Assembly: GCF_001439735.1 (NCBI RefSeq)
Contig: NZ_JYLN01000015.1
Span: 1 to 64,000 of the forward strand
From: Pseudomonas paralactis
Lineage (GTDB): Bacteria > Pseudomonadota > Gammaproteobacteria > Pseudomonadales > Pseudomonadaceae
Length of the DNA: 64,000 nt
Direction of reading: 5' to 3'
Shown: positions 42,573 through 52,800 of the stretch, in pieces
Position numbering within the stretch: the first letter of the stretch is position 1
How the letters are laid out: every line of letters starts with the position of its first letter
Translations under genes and position numbers: made by a program
Notes under the pieces: model-generated
Told to the model about the DNA's origin: nothing
The model's database searches: none
Seen by the model: only the letters and a program-made list of their open reading frames with translations

Positions 42573-43328
42573 ATGAAACGCATCCTGATCATCGGCATTG
42601 GCGCCGGCAACCCTGACTACATCACGATGCAGGCCGTGAAGGCGCTGAACCGTACCGACGTGTTCTTCCTGATGGACAAGGGCCAGAGCAAGGACAAGCT
42701 GATCGACCTGCGCCGTGAGATCTGCCAGACCTACATCACCGAGCCCGGCTACCGTTTTGTCGAGGCCGATTGCCCTGAGCGCGTACGTGGTGAAATTGAC
42801 TACACCACCGCCGTGCAAGACCTTAACCGCGATAAGCAGCACACCTTCGAGCGCATGATCAACGAAGAAATGGCTGACGGTGAAGTGGGGGCGTTCCTGG
42901 CCTGGGGGGATCCTGCGCTGTACGACAGCACTATTCGCATTTTGCAGGCGATCCTGGCCAGCGGCCGGTGCGTGTTCGAGTTCGAAGTGATCCCGGGTAT
43001 CACCAGCGTGCAGGCCCTGGCGGCCCAGCATAAGGTGCCGCTCAACCGTATCGGCAAGTCCGTCGAAATCACTACCGGGCGTCGCCTGGCGGCGGGGCAG
43101 GCCAGTGATGCCGATACCCTGGTGGTGATGCTTGATGCTGAAGACTCTTACCGCAGCGTTGCCGACCAGGACCTTAACATCTACTGGGGCGCCTACCTGG
43201 GCACGCCGGACGAAATCCTGATCAGCGGCAAAGTGAGTGAAGTGGCGCCCGAGATCGAGCGTGTACGCAAGGCGGCGCGCCTGGCCAATGGTTGGATCAT
43301 GGACACTTATTTGTTGCGCAAACCCTGA
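42573..43328 (+). CDS. cobF: Precorrin-6A synthase (deacetylating) CobF
   Basis: A 251-residue SAM-dependent methyltransferase of the tetrapyrrole methylase family. It methylates C-1 of precorrin-5 and releases acetate in aerobic cobalamin synthesis. Family features are the opening ILIIGIGAGNPDYITMQAVKAL-type strand, FLAWGDPALYDSTIRI and FEVIPGITSVQALAAQHKVPLN. Its presence indicates the oxygen-dependent B12 route. Other cob genes are not in the window. Confidence 0.92.
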   Translation: MKRILIIGIGAGNPDYITMQAVKALNRTDVFFLMDKGQSKDKLIDLRREICQTYITEPGYRFVEADCPERVRGEIDYTTAVQDLNRDKQHTFERMINEEMADGEVGAFLAWGDPALYDSTIRILQAILASGRCVFEFEVIPGITSVQALAAQHKVPLNRIGKSVEITTGRRLAAGQASDADTLVVMLDAEDSYRSVADQDLNIYWGAYLGTPDEILISGKVSEVAPEIERVRKAARLANGWIMDTYLLRKP

Positions 43329-43339
43329 GGACGCTTTCC

Positions 43340-44056
43340 ATGCTCAAAGTTTTTGCCCTGGCGCTGACCCTGTTCGCAAGTGCCGCACATGCCGATTCCA
43401 CCTTGCACAACGACTTGCCGCTGGCCTATCTGGAACAAACCCAGGGCGACGCGCGCAACCAGCCGCTGGTGATTTTCCTGCATGGTTTTGGCAGCAACGA
43501 GGAGGATTTGTTTGGCATCAAGGACGCGTTGCCGCCGACCTGGACTTACCTGTCGGTGCGTGCGCCGATGCCGGTAGAGCCCCAGGGTTATCGCTGGTTT
43601 ACCAAGACCGATGAGCCTGACTACAACGGCGAAACCGCTGACCTGCAAAGCAGCGCCAAACTGATCGAAGACTTTGTCGGCAAAGCCACCGCCAAGTACC
43701 ACACCCGGAGCGACCGGGTGTTTTTGGTGGGGTTCAGCCAGGGCGCGATCATGTCTTACGAAGTGGCCCTGCGTCAGCCCGAGCTGGTGCGCGGTATCGC
43801 GGCGTTGAGCGGCAGTGTGTTGCCGGTGCTCAAGGCGCAGCTCAAGCCCAAGGAATCATTGGGCAAGCTGGCGATTTTTATTGGCCACGGGACCCTGGAC
43901 CAGGCGCTGCCGTATGCGTCGGGCACCCAGGCGAACGAGGTGCTGGTGGGGTTGGGGTTGAAGCCGGAGTTTCATGGGTACCCGGGGATGAATCACACGA
44001 TCAGCGAAGCCGAAGTGCAGGACTTGAAAGCCTGGCTGGAGAAAAGCCTGAACTAA
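43340..44056 (+). CDS. Exported phospholipase/carboxylesterase-family hydrolase
   Basis: A 238-residue alpha/beta hydrolase with a signal peptide ending SAAHA|DS. The oxyanion motif is IFLHGFGSNEEDL, the nucleophile elbow VGFSQGAIMS, the Asp follows in IGHGTLDQALP and the His is in YPGMNHTISEAE. It is close to the bacterial carboxylesterase group (EstB-like) but exported. The start ATG at 43340 lies 11 bases past cobF; a longer frame overlaps cobF. The substrate is unknown. Confidence 0.82.
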   Translation: MLKVFALALTLFASAAHADSTLHNDLPLAYLEQTQGDARNQPLVIFLHGFGSNEEDLFGIKDALPPTWTYLSVRAPMPVEPQGYRWFTKTDEPDYNGETADLQSSAKLIEDFVGKATAKYHTRSDRVFLVGFSQGAIMSYEVALRQPELVRGIAALSGSVLPVLKAQLKPKESLGKLAIFIGHGTLDQALPYASGTQANEVLVGLGLKPEFHGYPGMNHTISEAEVQDLKAWLEKSLN

Positions 44057-44078
44057 ACATCCAGTAAAAATGTGCAAA

Positions 44079-44101
44079 GGGCGGTGAATTACTTACCGCC
44101 C
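44079..44101 (-). terminator. Rho-independent-type terminator for the small periplasmic protein gene
   Basis: GGGCGGT and ACCGCCC form a 7-base-pair stem around a 9-base loop. On the minus strand the stem is followed by TTTGCACATTTTT. The stem includes the stop codon of the minus-strand gene. It lies between convergent genes. Confidence 0.6.
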
Positions 44102-44643
44102 GTAATCTGCTTGACCAACTGTGCATGACCCTTCACATCATCGGCCCGGGAAATCGCCTGAATCACCAGCAAGTGATTGCCGGAACCGCCGAGGAATGTG
44201 GAGTTCAAGGTCTTGCCGCCGCCCTGAGTGGCGCTGCTGTCCACCTGGCGCAAGCCAAGGCCCTTGTAGGTCAGCTTCTTCTCGCCGAGCTTCTTGAAGT
44301 CGGGCAGGGCGGCGCTCTGGTCCTTGACGAAATCAGCCACGGCGCCATCAAGGAACTGCGGGTCGTTATCCTTGATAGTTGCCCCATCGTTGCGCACGGT
44401 TTCGGCGACGATCACTACGCTTTTCGTTGTTGAATTGGCATACAGAGTGCCCTGGGTATCGGCGGTGCCGTCCTCAGCCTTGCCGGAGGGTAGGGTGTCG
44501 GCGCTGTAAGCCTTGGGCAGGTTGAAGGTGAACTTGCCACCCAGGGTGGAAATTTTTTGCGTGGTCGGCTTGGCGGCAGCGAACACGCTGCCGGCGGTAA
44601 GCGCGAGGGCCAGCAGCACTGCGGTCTTGGTGAACGTGGCCAT
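44089..44643 (-). CDS. Small periplasmic protein of unknown function
   Basis: A 184-residue protein with a clear signal peptide (MATFTKTAVLLALALTAGSVFA, cleaved before AKP). The mature part reads KISTLGGKFTFNLPKAY and later FLGGSGNHLLVIQAISR, a mixed alpha/beta pattern reminiscent of DcrB/PsbP-like periplasmic domains, but I do not recognise it with certainty. It is a single gene with its own terminator and about 70 bases to the antiporter gene upstream. Confidence 0.7.
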   Translation of the reverse strand: MATFTKTAVLLALALTAGSVFAAAKPTTQKISTLGGKFTFNLPKAYSADTLPSGKAEDGTADTQGTLYANSTTKSVVIVAETVRNDGATIKDNDPQFLDGAVADFVKDQSAALPDFKKLGEKKLTYKGLGLRQVDSSATQGGGKTLNSTFLGGSGNHLLVIQAISRADDVKGHAQLVKQITGGK

Positions 44644-44715
44644 GTGGCGCTCCAGGGATGAACGAAATTGCGGCGTATTCTGTCAGAAAATTCGCAATTT
44701 CGTTCATTCTCCATG

Positions 44716-46524
44716 TCACACCTTGTCGGACTCTTCCTCAAGCCTGTCCATCTCAAACAAACGCGCCAGTTCCGTACGGGCTTCCTGGGCGGTTTGCATG
44801 ACTTTGGCCGCATCGTCGTACACCGCGTGTTGCGCGGCGAGCACTTGCTGGTCGTGGGTCTTGAAGCGATTGATGCGCGCATCTGCCTGAGCCTGGCTCA
44901 AACCCAGGCCGACCAGGGTGCGGCGGCTCATTTCCAGGCTGGAATAGAAGGTTTCGCGCACCGGTGAAGCGTCCAGGTCCACCAGGCGGTGCACGTGCTG
45001 ACGGTTACGGGCACGGGCGATGATCTTCATGTGCGGGTAGAGGCTGCGCACCAGGGCGGCGGTCTTGATATTGATCTCCGGGTCGTCCATGGCAATGACG
45101 AAGAATTCCGCCTGATCGACCTTGGCCGCGTGGAGGATTTCCGGGCGCTGGGGGTCACCGTAGAACACCGGCATACCGCCAAAACTGCGGGTCAGCTCGA
45201 TGGTTTCCACCGAGGTGTCGAGGGCGATAAACGAGATGTTCTGCGCACGCAGGATCCGCGCCACGATCTGGCCCATCCGCCCCATGCCGGCGATGACCAC
45301 GCGGGGCCCGTCGCTTTCGATGGCGCGGTATTCCTCCGGCACTTCCACCGGCTTGACCTTGGGTCTGAACAGCTTAGGACACACCAGCAGCAACAGCGGG
45401 GTCAAGGCCATGGACAGGGTGATGGTCAGCACCAGCACATCGTAGAGGTGCGGTTCGAACAGCCCCTGATCGCGGCCGATCTTGAACACCACGAAGGCGA
45501 ATTCACCCCCGGCCGCCAGCACCACGCCGAGGCGCAAGGCGCTTTCGCGATTGAGATCGCCGACCATGCGGCCAACGGCGTACAGCAGGGGCAGTTTCAA
45601 GCCGATCAACAGCAGGGTCAGGCCGATCACCACCAGCGGCGTACTGAGCAGCAGGCTGAGGTTGGCGCCCATGCCCACACTGATAAAAAACAGCCCCAGC
45701 AGCAGGCCCTTGAAGGGTTCGATCTGGGATTCCAGTTCGTGGCGGTATTCCGAATCCGCCAGCAGCAGGCCGGCGAGGAAGGCCCCCAGGGCCATGGATA
45801 CGCCCACCAGTTCCATCAGCCAGGCGGTGCCGATCACCACCAGCAGCGCGGTGGCGGTGGACACTTCGCGCAGGCCGGTCTTGGCGACGATGCGAAACAC
45901 CGGACGCAACAGGTAGCGCCCACCGATGATGACCACGGCGATGCTGCCCAGTACCTGCAAACCATGGCGCAAGCCCTCGGCTTCGGTGGTGGGGTGACTG
46001 CCACCGGCCAGCAGAGGCACGAGGGCGATCAGCGGGATAGCCGCGATGTCCTGAAACAGCAGGATGGCGAAAGCCAGACGCCCGTGGGGCTGGTTGAGCT
46101 CCTTGCGCTCGGCCAGGCTTTGCAGGCCAAACGCGGTCGAGGACAGCGCCAGGCCCAGGCCCAGCACGATGGCGCTATTCCAGGGCTGGCCAAACAGCCA
46201 CAGCGCCACCGCGCCCATGACTAACCCGGTGAGCAGCACCTGGGCCAGGCCGACACCGAACACAGCCTTGCGCATCACCCACAGGCGTTTGGGCGACAGC
46301 TCCAGGCCGATGATGAATAACAGCAGCACCACACCCAATTCAGAGAACTGCGCCACGCTTTGCGGGTTGCCGATCAGGCCGAGTACCGACGGGCCGATGA
46401 TCACACCGGCAAACAGATAGCCCAGCACCGCGCCCAGTTGCAGGCGCTTGGCCAGGGGCACGGTGAGCACGGCGGCGAGCAGGAACACTACGGCCGCTTG
46501 TAACAGGTTGCCTTCATGGGGCAT
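44716..46524 (-). CDS. Monovalent cation:proton antiporter, KefB/KefC type
   Basis: A 602-residue CPA2 transporter. The first 380 residues hold about twelve helices with GYLFAGVIIGPSVLGLIG and the FIIGLELSPKRLW segment. The C-terminal RCK_N domain (VVIAGMGRMGQIVARIL, then FGGMPVFYGDPQRPEIL) binds a nucleotide and gates the channel. Length matches E. coli KefB. MPHEGN at 46524 has GGAG at proper distance; an ATG twelve bases upstream is less likely. It exports potassium in exchange for protons, often during electrophile stress. Confidence 0.87.
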   Translation of the reverse strand: MPHEGNLLQAAVVFLLAAVLTVPLAKRLQLGAVLGYLFAGVIIGPSVLGLIGNPQSVAQFSELGVVLLLFIIGLELSPKRLWVMRKAVFGVGLAQVLLTGLVMGAVALWLFGQPWNSAIVLGLGLALSSTAFGLQSLAERKELNQPHGRLAFAILLFQDIAAIPLIALVPLLAGGSHPTTEAEGLRHGLQVLGSIAVVIIGGRYLLRPVFRIVAKTGLREVSTATALLVVIGTAWLMELVGVSMALGAFLAGLLLADSEYRHELESQIEPFKGLLLGLFFISVGMGANLSLLLSTPLVVIGLTLLLIGLKLPLLYAVGRMVGDLNRESALRLGVVLAAGGEFAFVVFKIGRDQGLFEPHLYDVLVLTITLSMALTPLLLLVCPKLFRPKVKPVEVPEEYRAIESDGPRVVIAGMGRMGQIVARILRAQNISFIALDTSVETIELTRSFGGMPVFYGDPQRPEILHAAKVDQAEFFVIAMDDPEINIKTAALVRSLYPHMKIIARARNRQHVHRLVDLDASPVRETFYSSLEMSRRTLVGLGLSQAQADARINRFKTHDQQVLAAQHAVYDDAAKVMQTAQEARTELARLFEMDRLEEESDKV

Positions 46525-46566
46525 TGCGAACTCCATTGTTTACTTGAATCAACGGCTAACCGCTGC

Positions 46567-46596
46567 TGTGGCGAGGGAGCAAGCTCCCTCGCCACA
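46567..46596. repeat. REP palindrome (GAGGGAGC type)
   Basis: TGTGGCGAGGGAGC, AA, GCTCCCTCGCCACA is a perfect palindrome with 14-base arms, a third REP type in the window. It lies upstream of the antiporter gene. Confidence 0.85.
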
Positions 46597-46645
46597 AAAA
46601 AGCGCTCCAGCGCAGAGGGGGCAGGGCGCTATTAGAGCGCTTTTT
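46597..46645. terminator. Bidirectional terminator-like hairpin
   Basis: AAAAAGCGCTC (46597-46607) pairs with GAGCGCTTTTT (46635-46645), leaving a 27-base loop that can fold further. A tracts on one side and T tracts on the other would give termination in either direction. The remainder of the gap to 46894 is AT-richer than average and presumably holds the autotransporter promoter, but no clear -35/-10 pair stands out. Confidence 0.4.
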
Positions 46646-46894
46646 CACATTTTGAAACTTGTATTTTTGTCGCGACAGTCAATGGATATTGGTTGTTACC
46701 CCGCTCGTTCCTGGGTTTTACGAAAGTATTAATACCATTTAATTCAATGACTTTTCCGTGGCTCTACTAACGTTTCGACAAACTGGATTGTTAGTCACCA
46801 CGGTCAGGTATTTCGAATTCGATGCGTGTGGAAGGTTAAACCCGGGCTCTTTACGCATTCATGGACGAAACGCTTGCACCACAAGGAGTAGAAC

Positions 46895-49800
46895 GTGGAT
46901 AGAAGACTTGTGACTGCCGCTGTACCTCGTATTTCTGCGCTTTCTCTTGCTATCCGCCTGGGCGTGGCCGGTCTGGTCATGGGCCTGGCGAGCCCGAATG
47001 TGCTCGCCGCCTGCACCCCGGCAAGTCCTGCGTTCGGCGCGACGGTCACCTGTACGGGCGTGCCGTCATTGCCATTGTTCCTCAACACCTTCAGCAGCGC
47101 GGTCGACAACCTGACGGTCAATGTCAACGCCGGGGCGCAACTCAACGCAACGCTGGGCGGCAAAGCATTGACCCTGACCGGCAACAACACGACGTTGAAC
47201 AACTCCGGCACCATTGACCCGGCACTCCTCGGATTTGTTTCATTGTTGAGCGGTGGCGTCGTGATCGGCAACACGGCAGCCAGCGCATTGAACATCACCA
47301 ACACCGCCAGCGGCATCATGCGCGGCACCGGTGCGCTGCTCGGGGTCAACCTGGCTTCGCTCGATGGCATGGCGCTGAACGCCACCAACGGCGCAGGCGG
47401 CATCACCACCATCGTCAACAACGGCACCATCGGCTCTTCGTCCTTGCTCGGCGTCTCACTGTTCACTTCCGATACCCCGGTGGTGGCAGTACAGGGCGGC
47501 GGGCAGGTCAACATGACCAATAACGGCACCTTGACCGGGCGCGTAGCGTTCGAAAGCTCCGCCACCGGCAACACCTTTATCAACACCGGGACCATCTCCG
47601 GCGGTGTGTCGATGGGGGCCGGCAGCATCAACACCTTCACTGCTGTGACGGGTTCAAGCGTAACGAACGGCGGCGGTGCGGGCCTGAGCCTGGGCGGACT
47701 GCTGGGTGTGAACCTGACATTCGCGCCCACCGGCCAGGTCGACGGCGGCGCACTGGGCAGCAACACCTTGATCTTGCAGAACACCACCGGCGTCGGCGGT
47801 GGTGCCACGGGGACGGGCACCGCGTCGAGTGCCAACTATGTCAACTTCAACAACCTGACCATCAACAGCGGCACCTGGACCCTGCAAGGGCCTTTGGTCA
47901 GCGGCAGCACCACTCTCAATGGCGGCATCTCGCAGTTCGATAGCAACACCACCTTCGGCACCGGTGTACTGACCACCAACGGCGGGACCATCGAGGCCAC
48001 CGGCAATGGCTTGACCCTGTCCAATTTGCTGACTCTGGGCACGGGCGGCTTGACGGTACAGGGGGCCTCGACCGGCCTGACCTTGAGCGGCGTGCTCTCG
48101 GGGGCCGGCGGCTTGACCAAGGCCGGTACCGGGCAACTGATCCTCAGCGGTGCCAATACCTACACCGGCGCGACAAACCTGGCCGGCGGTTCGGTGCAAC
48201 TGGGCAATAACCTCGCCTTGAGCAGCGGCGCGGTGACGGTCAGCGCAGCCACCACCTTGCAAGCCCCCGGCACTGTCAGCCTGGGTAATGCGCTGACCCT
48301 GAACGGCAACCTGACCACCGACGTGGCCGGTGCGCTGACCTTGGGGGGTGCGATTTCCGGCGCCAGTGGGATCACCCACAGCGGTGCGGGCAGCCTGACC
48401 CTCAACGGTGTCAACAGCGGTTACACCGGCACCACCAGCCTGGGTGCCGGCACGCTGGTGTTGGGCAATAACACGGCGTTGGGCAGTGGCAGCTTGAGTG
48501 TAACGGGCGCTGCCAACCTGAATGCGGGCGGTGCGTCGTTACTCACCAACAACGTGGCGCTGGGCGCCAACCTGACGCTGGCTGGTACCAACCCGCTGAC
48601 GTTGGGCGGGGTCATGTCCGGTGCCGGCAGCCTGATCAAAACCGGTGCGGGCCTGTTGACCCTGACCGGCAACAACACCCGCACCGGCATTACCGCGCTG
48701 AATGCCGGTGGGCTGGTGGTGGGTTCCGCTACCGCGTTGGGCAGCGGAGCCTTGAATGCGGCGGCGGGCACGACTCTGGATGCCAGCACGGCCGTCACCT
48801 TGACCAATGCGGTCAACCTGGCGGGCAACCTGGGCATCGGCGGCACCGCCGACCTGACCCTGAGCGGTGGCATCAATGGTGCCGGTAGCCTGACTAAAAC
48901 CGGCGCGGCCAACCTGATTCTCAGCGGCACCAATGGCTTCCTGGGTGGCACCACCCTGAATGCAGGCACACTGACCGTCGGCAGCAACACGGCCCTGGGC
49001 CTTGGCCCACTGACAGTCGGTGGTGCGGCGACCCTGGACAGCAGCACCGCGGTTGCGCTGAACAATGGCATTGTTCTCAATGCCGGGCTGACCCTGGGCG
49101 GCACCAACGCGCTGACCCTGGGCAATGCCATCAGCGGCGCGGGCCCGCTGATCAAGGACGGCTTGGCCAACCTCACCCTCAACGGCACCAACACCTTCAG
49201 CGGTGGCGCCACCCTCAATGCAGGTACCTTGATCCTCGGCACAGCGGGCGCGCTGGGCAGCGGCGCCTTGACGGTCGGCGGCGCCGTCACCCTGGATAAC
49301 AGCGCAGCCTTCGGGATCGGCAACGCCATTGCCCTGAATGCCGACTTGAGCCTGGCAGGCAACAACGACCTGGCCCTGAACGGCGTGATCAGCGGCGCGG
49401 GTGGCCTGATCAAAAATGGCTTGGCCGATCTGGCGCTGTCGGGCAGTAACACCTTCACTGGCGCCGTGGATATTTTGTCCGGCAGCGTCACACTGTTGAG
49501 TGCCGATGCCCTGGCGGGCAGTTCCGGCGCCAACGTGGCAGCCGGTGCGGCGCTGAACCTGAATGTGGATTCCAGCCTGGCCGGCCTCAGCGGCACGGGC
49601 GACGTGGCGGTGGGCGGAGGTTTCAATCTCAGCGTAGGTGGCCTGAGCACCAGCAGTACTTTTGACGGTAGCCTCAGTGGCGCGGGTGGCTTGATCAAGG
49701 TCGGCACCGGCACGCTGGACCTTACCGGGATCAACGGCATCAGCGGTAACACGCAGATCAACGCCGGCACTTTGAACCTCACCGGTTCCCTGGGCAGTGC

Positions 49801-52800
49801 AGTGGTTGACGTGAACAGCGGCGGCACCCTGACCGGCACCGGTTCGCTGTTGGGGGCTGTGAATATCAATAACGGCGGGCACCTGGCCTTGAACAGCGGG
49901 GCGACCTTATCCGCCGGCAGCTTGAGCATGAGCGCTGGCGGCAATCTGGATGTGGCGCTCGGTGCGCCTTCGCTGACGTCGTTGCTGAATGTCGGGGGCA
50001 ATGTGGACCTGGCCGGCAACCTCAATGTGAGCGATGCCGGTGGCTTCGGCGCCGGTGTGTATCGGTTGATCAACTACACCGGCAGCCTGACCGGCGCATT
50101 AAACGTCAACAGCGTGCCGTTGGGCTATGGCCTGGGTGACCTGTTGGTACAAACGTCGTTGAGTAACCAGGTCAATCTGGTGGTGTCGGCACCGAACATC
50201 CGGTTCTGGGACGGCAGCGAAACCGTGGCCAACGGCAGCGTTAACGGTGGCAGCGGCACCTGGACGGCGGGCGGCACCAACTGGACCTCGGCCGACGGCA
50301 TTCTCAACCAGACCTGGGGCGGTGGTTTTGCGGTGTTCCAGGGCGCGGCGGGTACGGTCAGCGTGGAAGGCGTGCAGGCTCTTACCGGCATGCAATTCGT
50401 CACCGATGGCTACAACCTGGTCAATGGCACCGGCGGGCAGCTGAGCACCGGCAGCGGCAACTTCGCGGTGCGTGTCGACCCGCTGGCGACCGCGACTATT
50501 GGCGTGGATATCACCGGGGCGGGCGTCCTGGATAAACTCGATACCGGCACACTGGTACTCGGTGGCGCCAACAGCTACACCGGGGGCACCTTGCTTAACG
50601 GCGGCACGTTGGTGGTCGGCAGCAACACCGCGCTGGGCACTGGCGCCCTGACCGCAGCGGCGGGCACCACCCTGGACAGCAATACCGCAGCAGCGCTTGG
50701 CAATGACATTACCCTCAACGGCAACTTGAACCTGGCGGGCAGCAACGCGCTGGTGCTCAGCGGCGTGATTGGCGGCGCAGGCGGCTTGATCAAAAATGGC
50801 GCCGCCAGTGTGACCCTGGGCGGCAGCAATACCTTCCTTGGCCCGGTGGCCTTGAACGCAGGTGGTCTGGTGCTGGCGGCCAATACCGCGTTGGGCAATG
50901 GTGTACTCAATGCGGCGGGCGGCACGACTCTGGATGCGAGCACTGCGCTGACCGTCAACAATGCAATTAACCTGGCGGGCAACCTGGGCATCGGCGGCAC
51001 CGCCGACCTGGCGCTGACCGGTGCGGTCAATGGCGCCGGCAGCCTGACGAAAGACGGTGCGGCCAACCTGACCCTCACAGGCGCCAATGCTTTCCTCGGC
51101 GGCACCACACTGAACGCCGGTACGCTCACCCTGGGCAATGCGGCGGCGCTGGGGCTGGGCAATCTCACCGTCGGAGGGGCAGCAACCCTGGATAGCAATG
51201 CAGCCTTGACCGTCGGCAATAATGCCATCCTGAACTCGGCGCTGACCGTGGCCGGCAGCAATGACCTGACAATGGCTGGCCTGCTCAGTGGCACTGGCGC
51301 GTTGGTCAAGGACGGGGCCGCTAACCTGACGCTCAATGGCGTCAATATCTATCAAGGCGGCACCACCCTCAATGCGGGCACCTTGACCCTCGGCACCGCA
51401 GCGGCGCTGGGTACCGGGGCCTTGACGGTCGGCGGTGCGGCCACCCTGGCCAACAGCACACCGCTGGTGCTGGCCAACGCGATCAACCTCAATGCGAGCC
51501 TGACCGTGGGCGGCCTCAATAACAACCTGACCCTCGCGGGTGTGCTGGCAGGCAGCGGTGACCTGATCAAAACCGGCACGGCTGATTTGAGCCTGACCGG
51601 CAACAACACCTTCAACGGCTTGTTCGATGTGCAAGCGGGCAGCCTTACCACCGTGGGCAATGGCGCATTGGGTGTGGGTGCCGGCGTCAATCTGGCGGGC
51701 GGTACCTCCTTGAACCTGGGCGGCACCGCCAGCCTGGGCGCGCTCACCGGCACTGGGCTTGCGACAGTCGGGGCAGGCGATACCTTGAGTGTCGGCGCCA
51801 ATAACCTCGACAGCACGTTCGGTGGCGTTTTGGCGGGGCTCGGCAACTTTGCCAAGGATGGCACGGGTGCCCTGACCCTCGGTGGCCTCAGCGTGTTGAC
51901 CGGCGATACGCTGGTCAATGGCGGCAGCCTGCTCGTCAACGGCTCATTGGCCAGCGCCAATGTGAATGTGGGCAGCGGCGCGACCCTGGGCGGTACCGGT
52001 ACCTTGCTGGGCAATGTGGTCATCGCCGATGGCGGCCACCTGGCGGTTAACTCGGGCGCAACCCTGACCACCGGCGCGTTGCTGCTCAATGCCAACTCCA
52101 ACCTGGATGCGGGCCTCGGCGCGCCATCCACCGGCGGTACGGCACTGGTACAGGTCAACGGCAACCTGACCCTGGACGGTACGCTCAACGTGAGTGATAT
52201 CGGCGGCTTCGGCACCGGTATCTATCGCCTGATCGACTACACCGGCGGCCTGACCAATAACGGCCTGCAACTGGGCAGCCTGCCGGTGAATATCCCGGCT
52301 GCCGACCTGGACCTGCAAACCGCCATCGGCAACCAGGTCAACCTGCTGGTCAACGGCAGTACCAACGTGCAGTTCTGGGATGGCAGCCAGATCACCGGCA
52401 ACGGCGCCATCGAAGGCGGCAGCGGCACCTGGAGCGCAGGCACCGGCAACTGGACCGGCGTCAATGGCGCATTTAACACAGCCTGGGCGCCGAACAGCTT
52501 CGCGGTGTTCCAAGGTACGGCGGGCACCGTCACCGTTGACGGCGCGCAAGCCATCACTGGGTTGCAGTTCGTCACGGATGGCTACAACCTGGCGGGTGGC
52601 ACGGCGGGGGCCTTGACCCTGTTCAATGGTACCGGCGGCAACACCGCCGTGCGGGTCGACCCTGGCGTCACCGCGACCCTGGGTGTCATGCTCAATGGTG
52701 GCGGTACCCTGGCCAAGCTCGACACAGGCACCCTGGTGCTCAACGGCGCCAACAGCTACACCGGCGGCACCGCGCTCAATGGCGGCACGCTGGTGGTCGG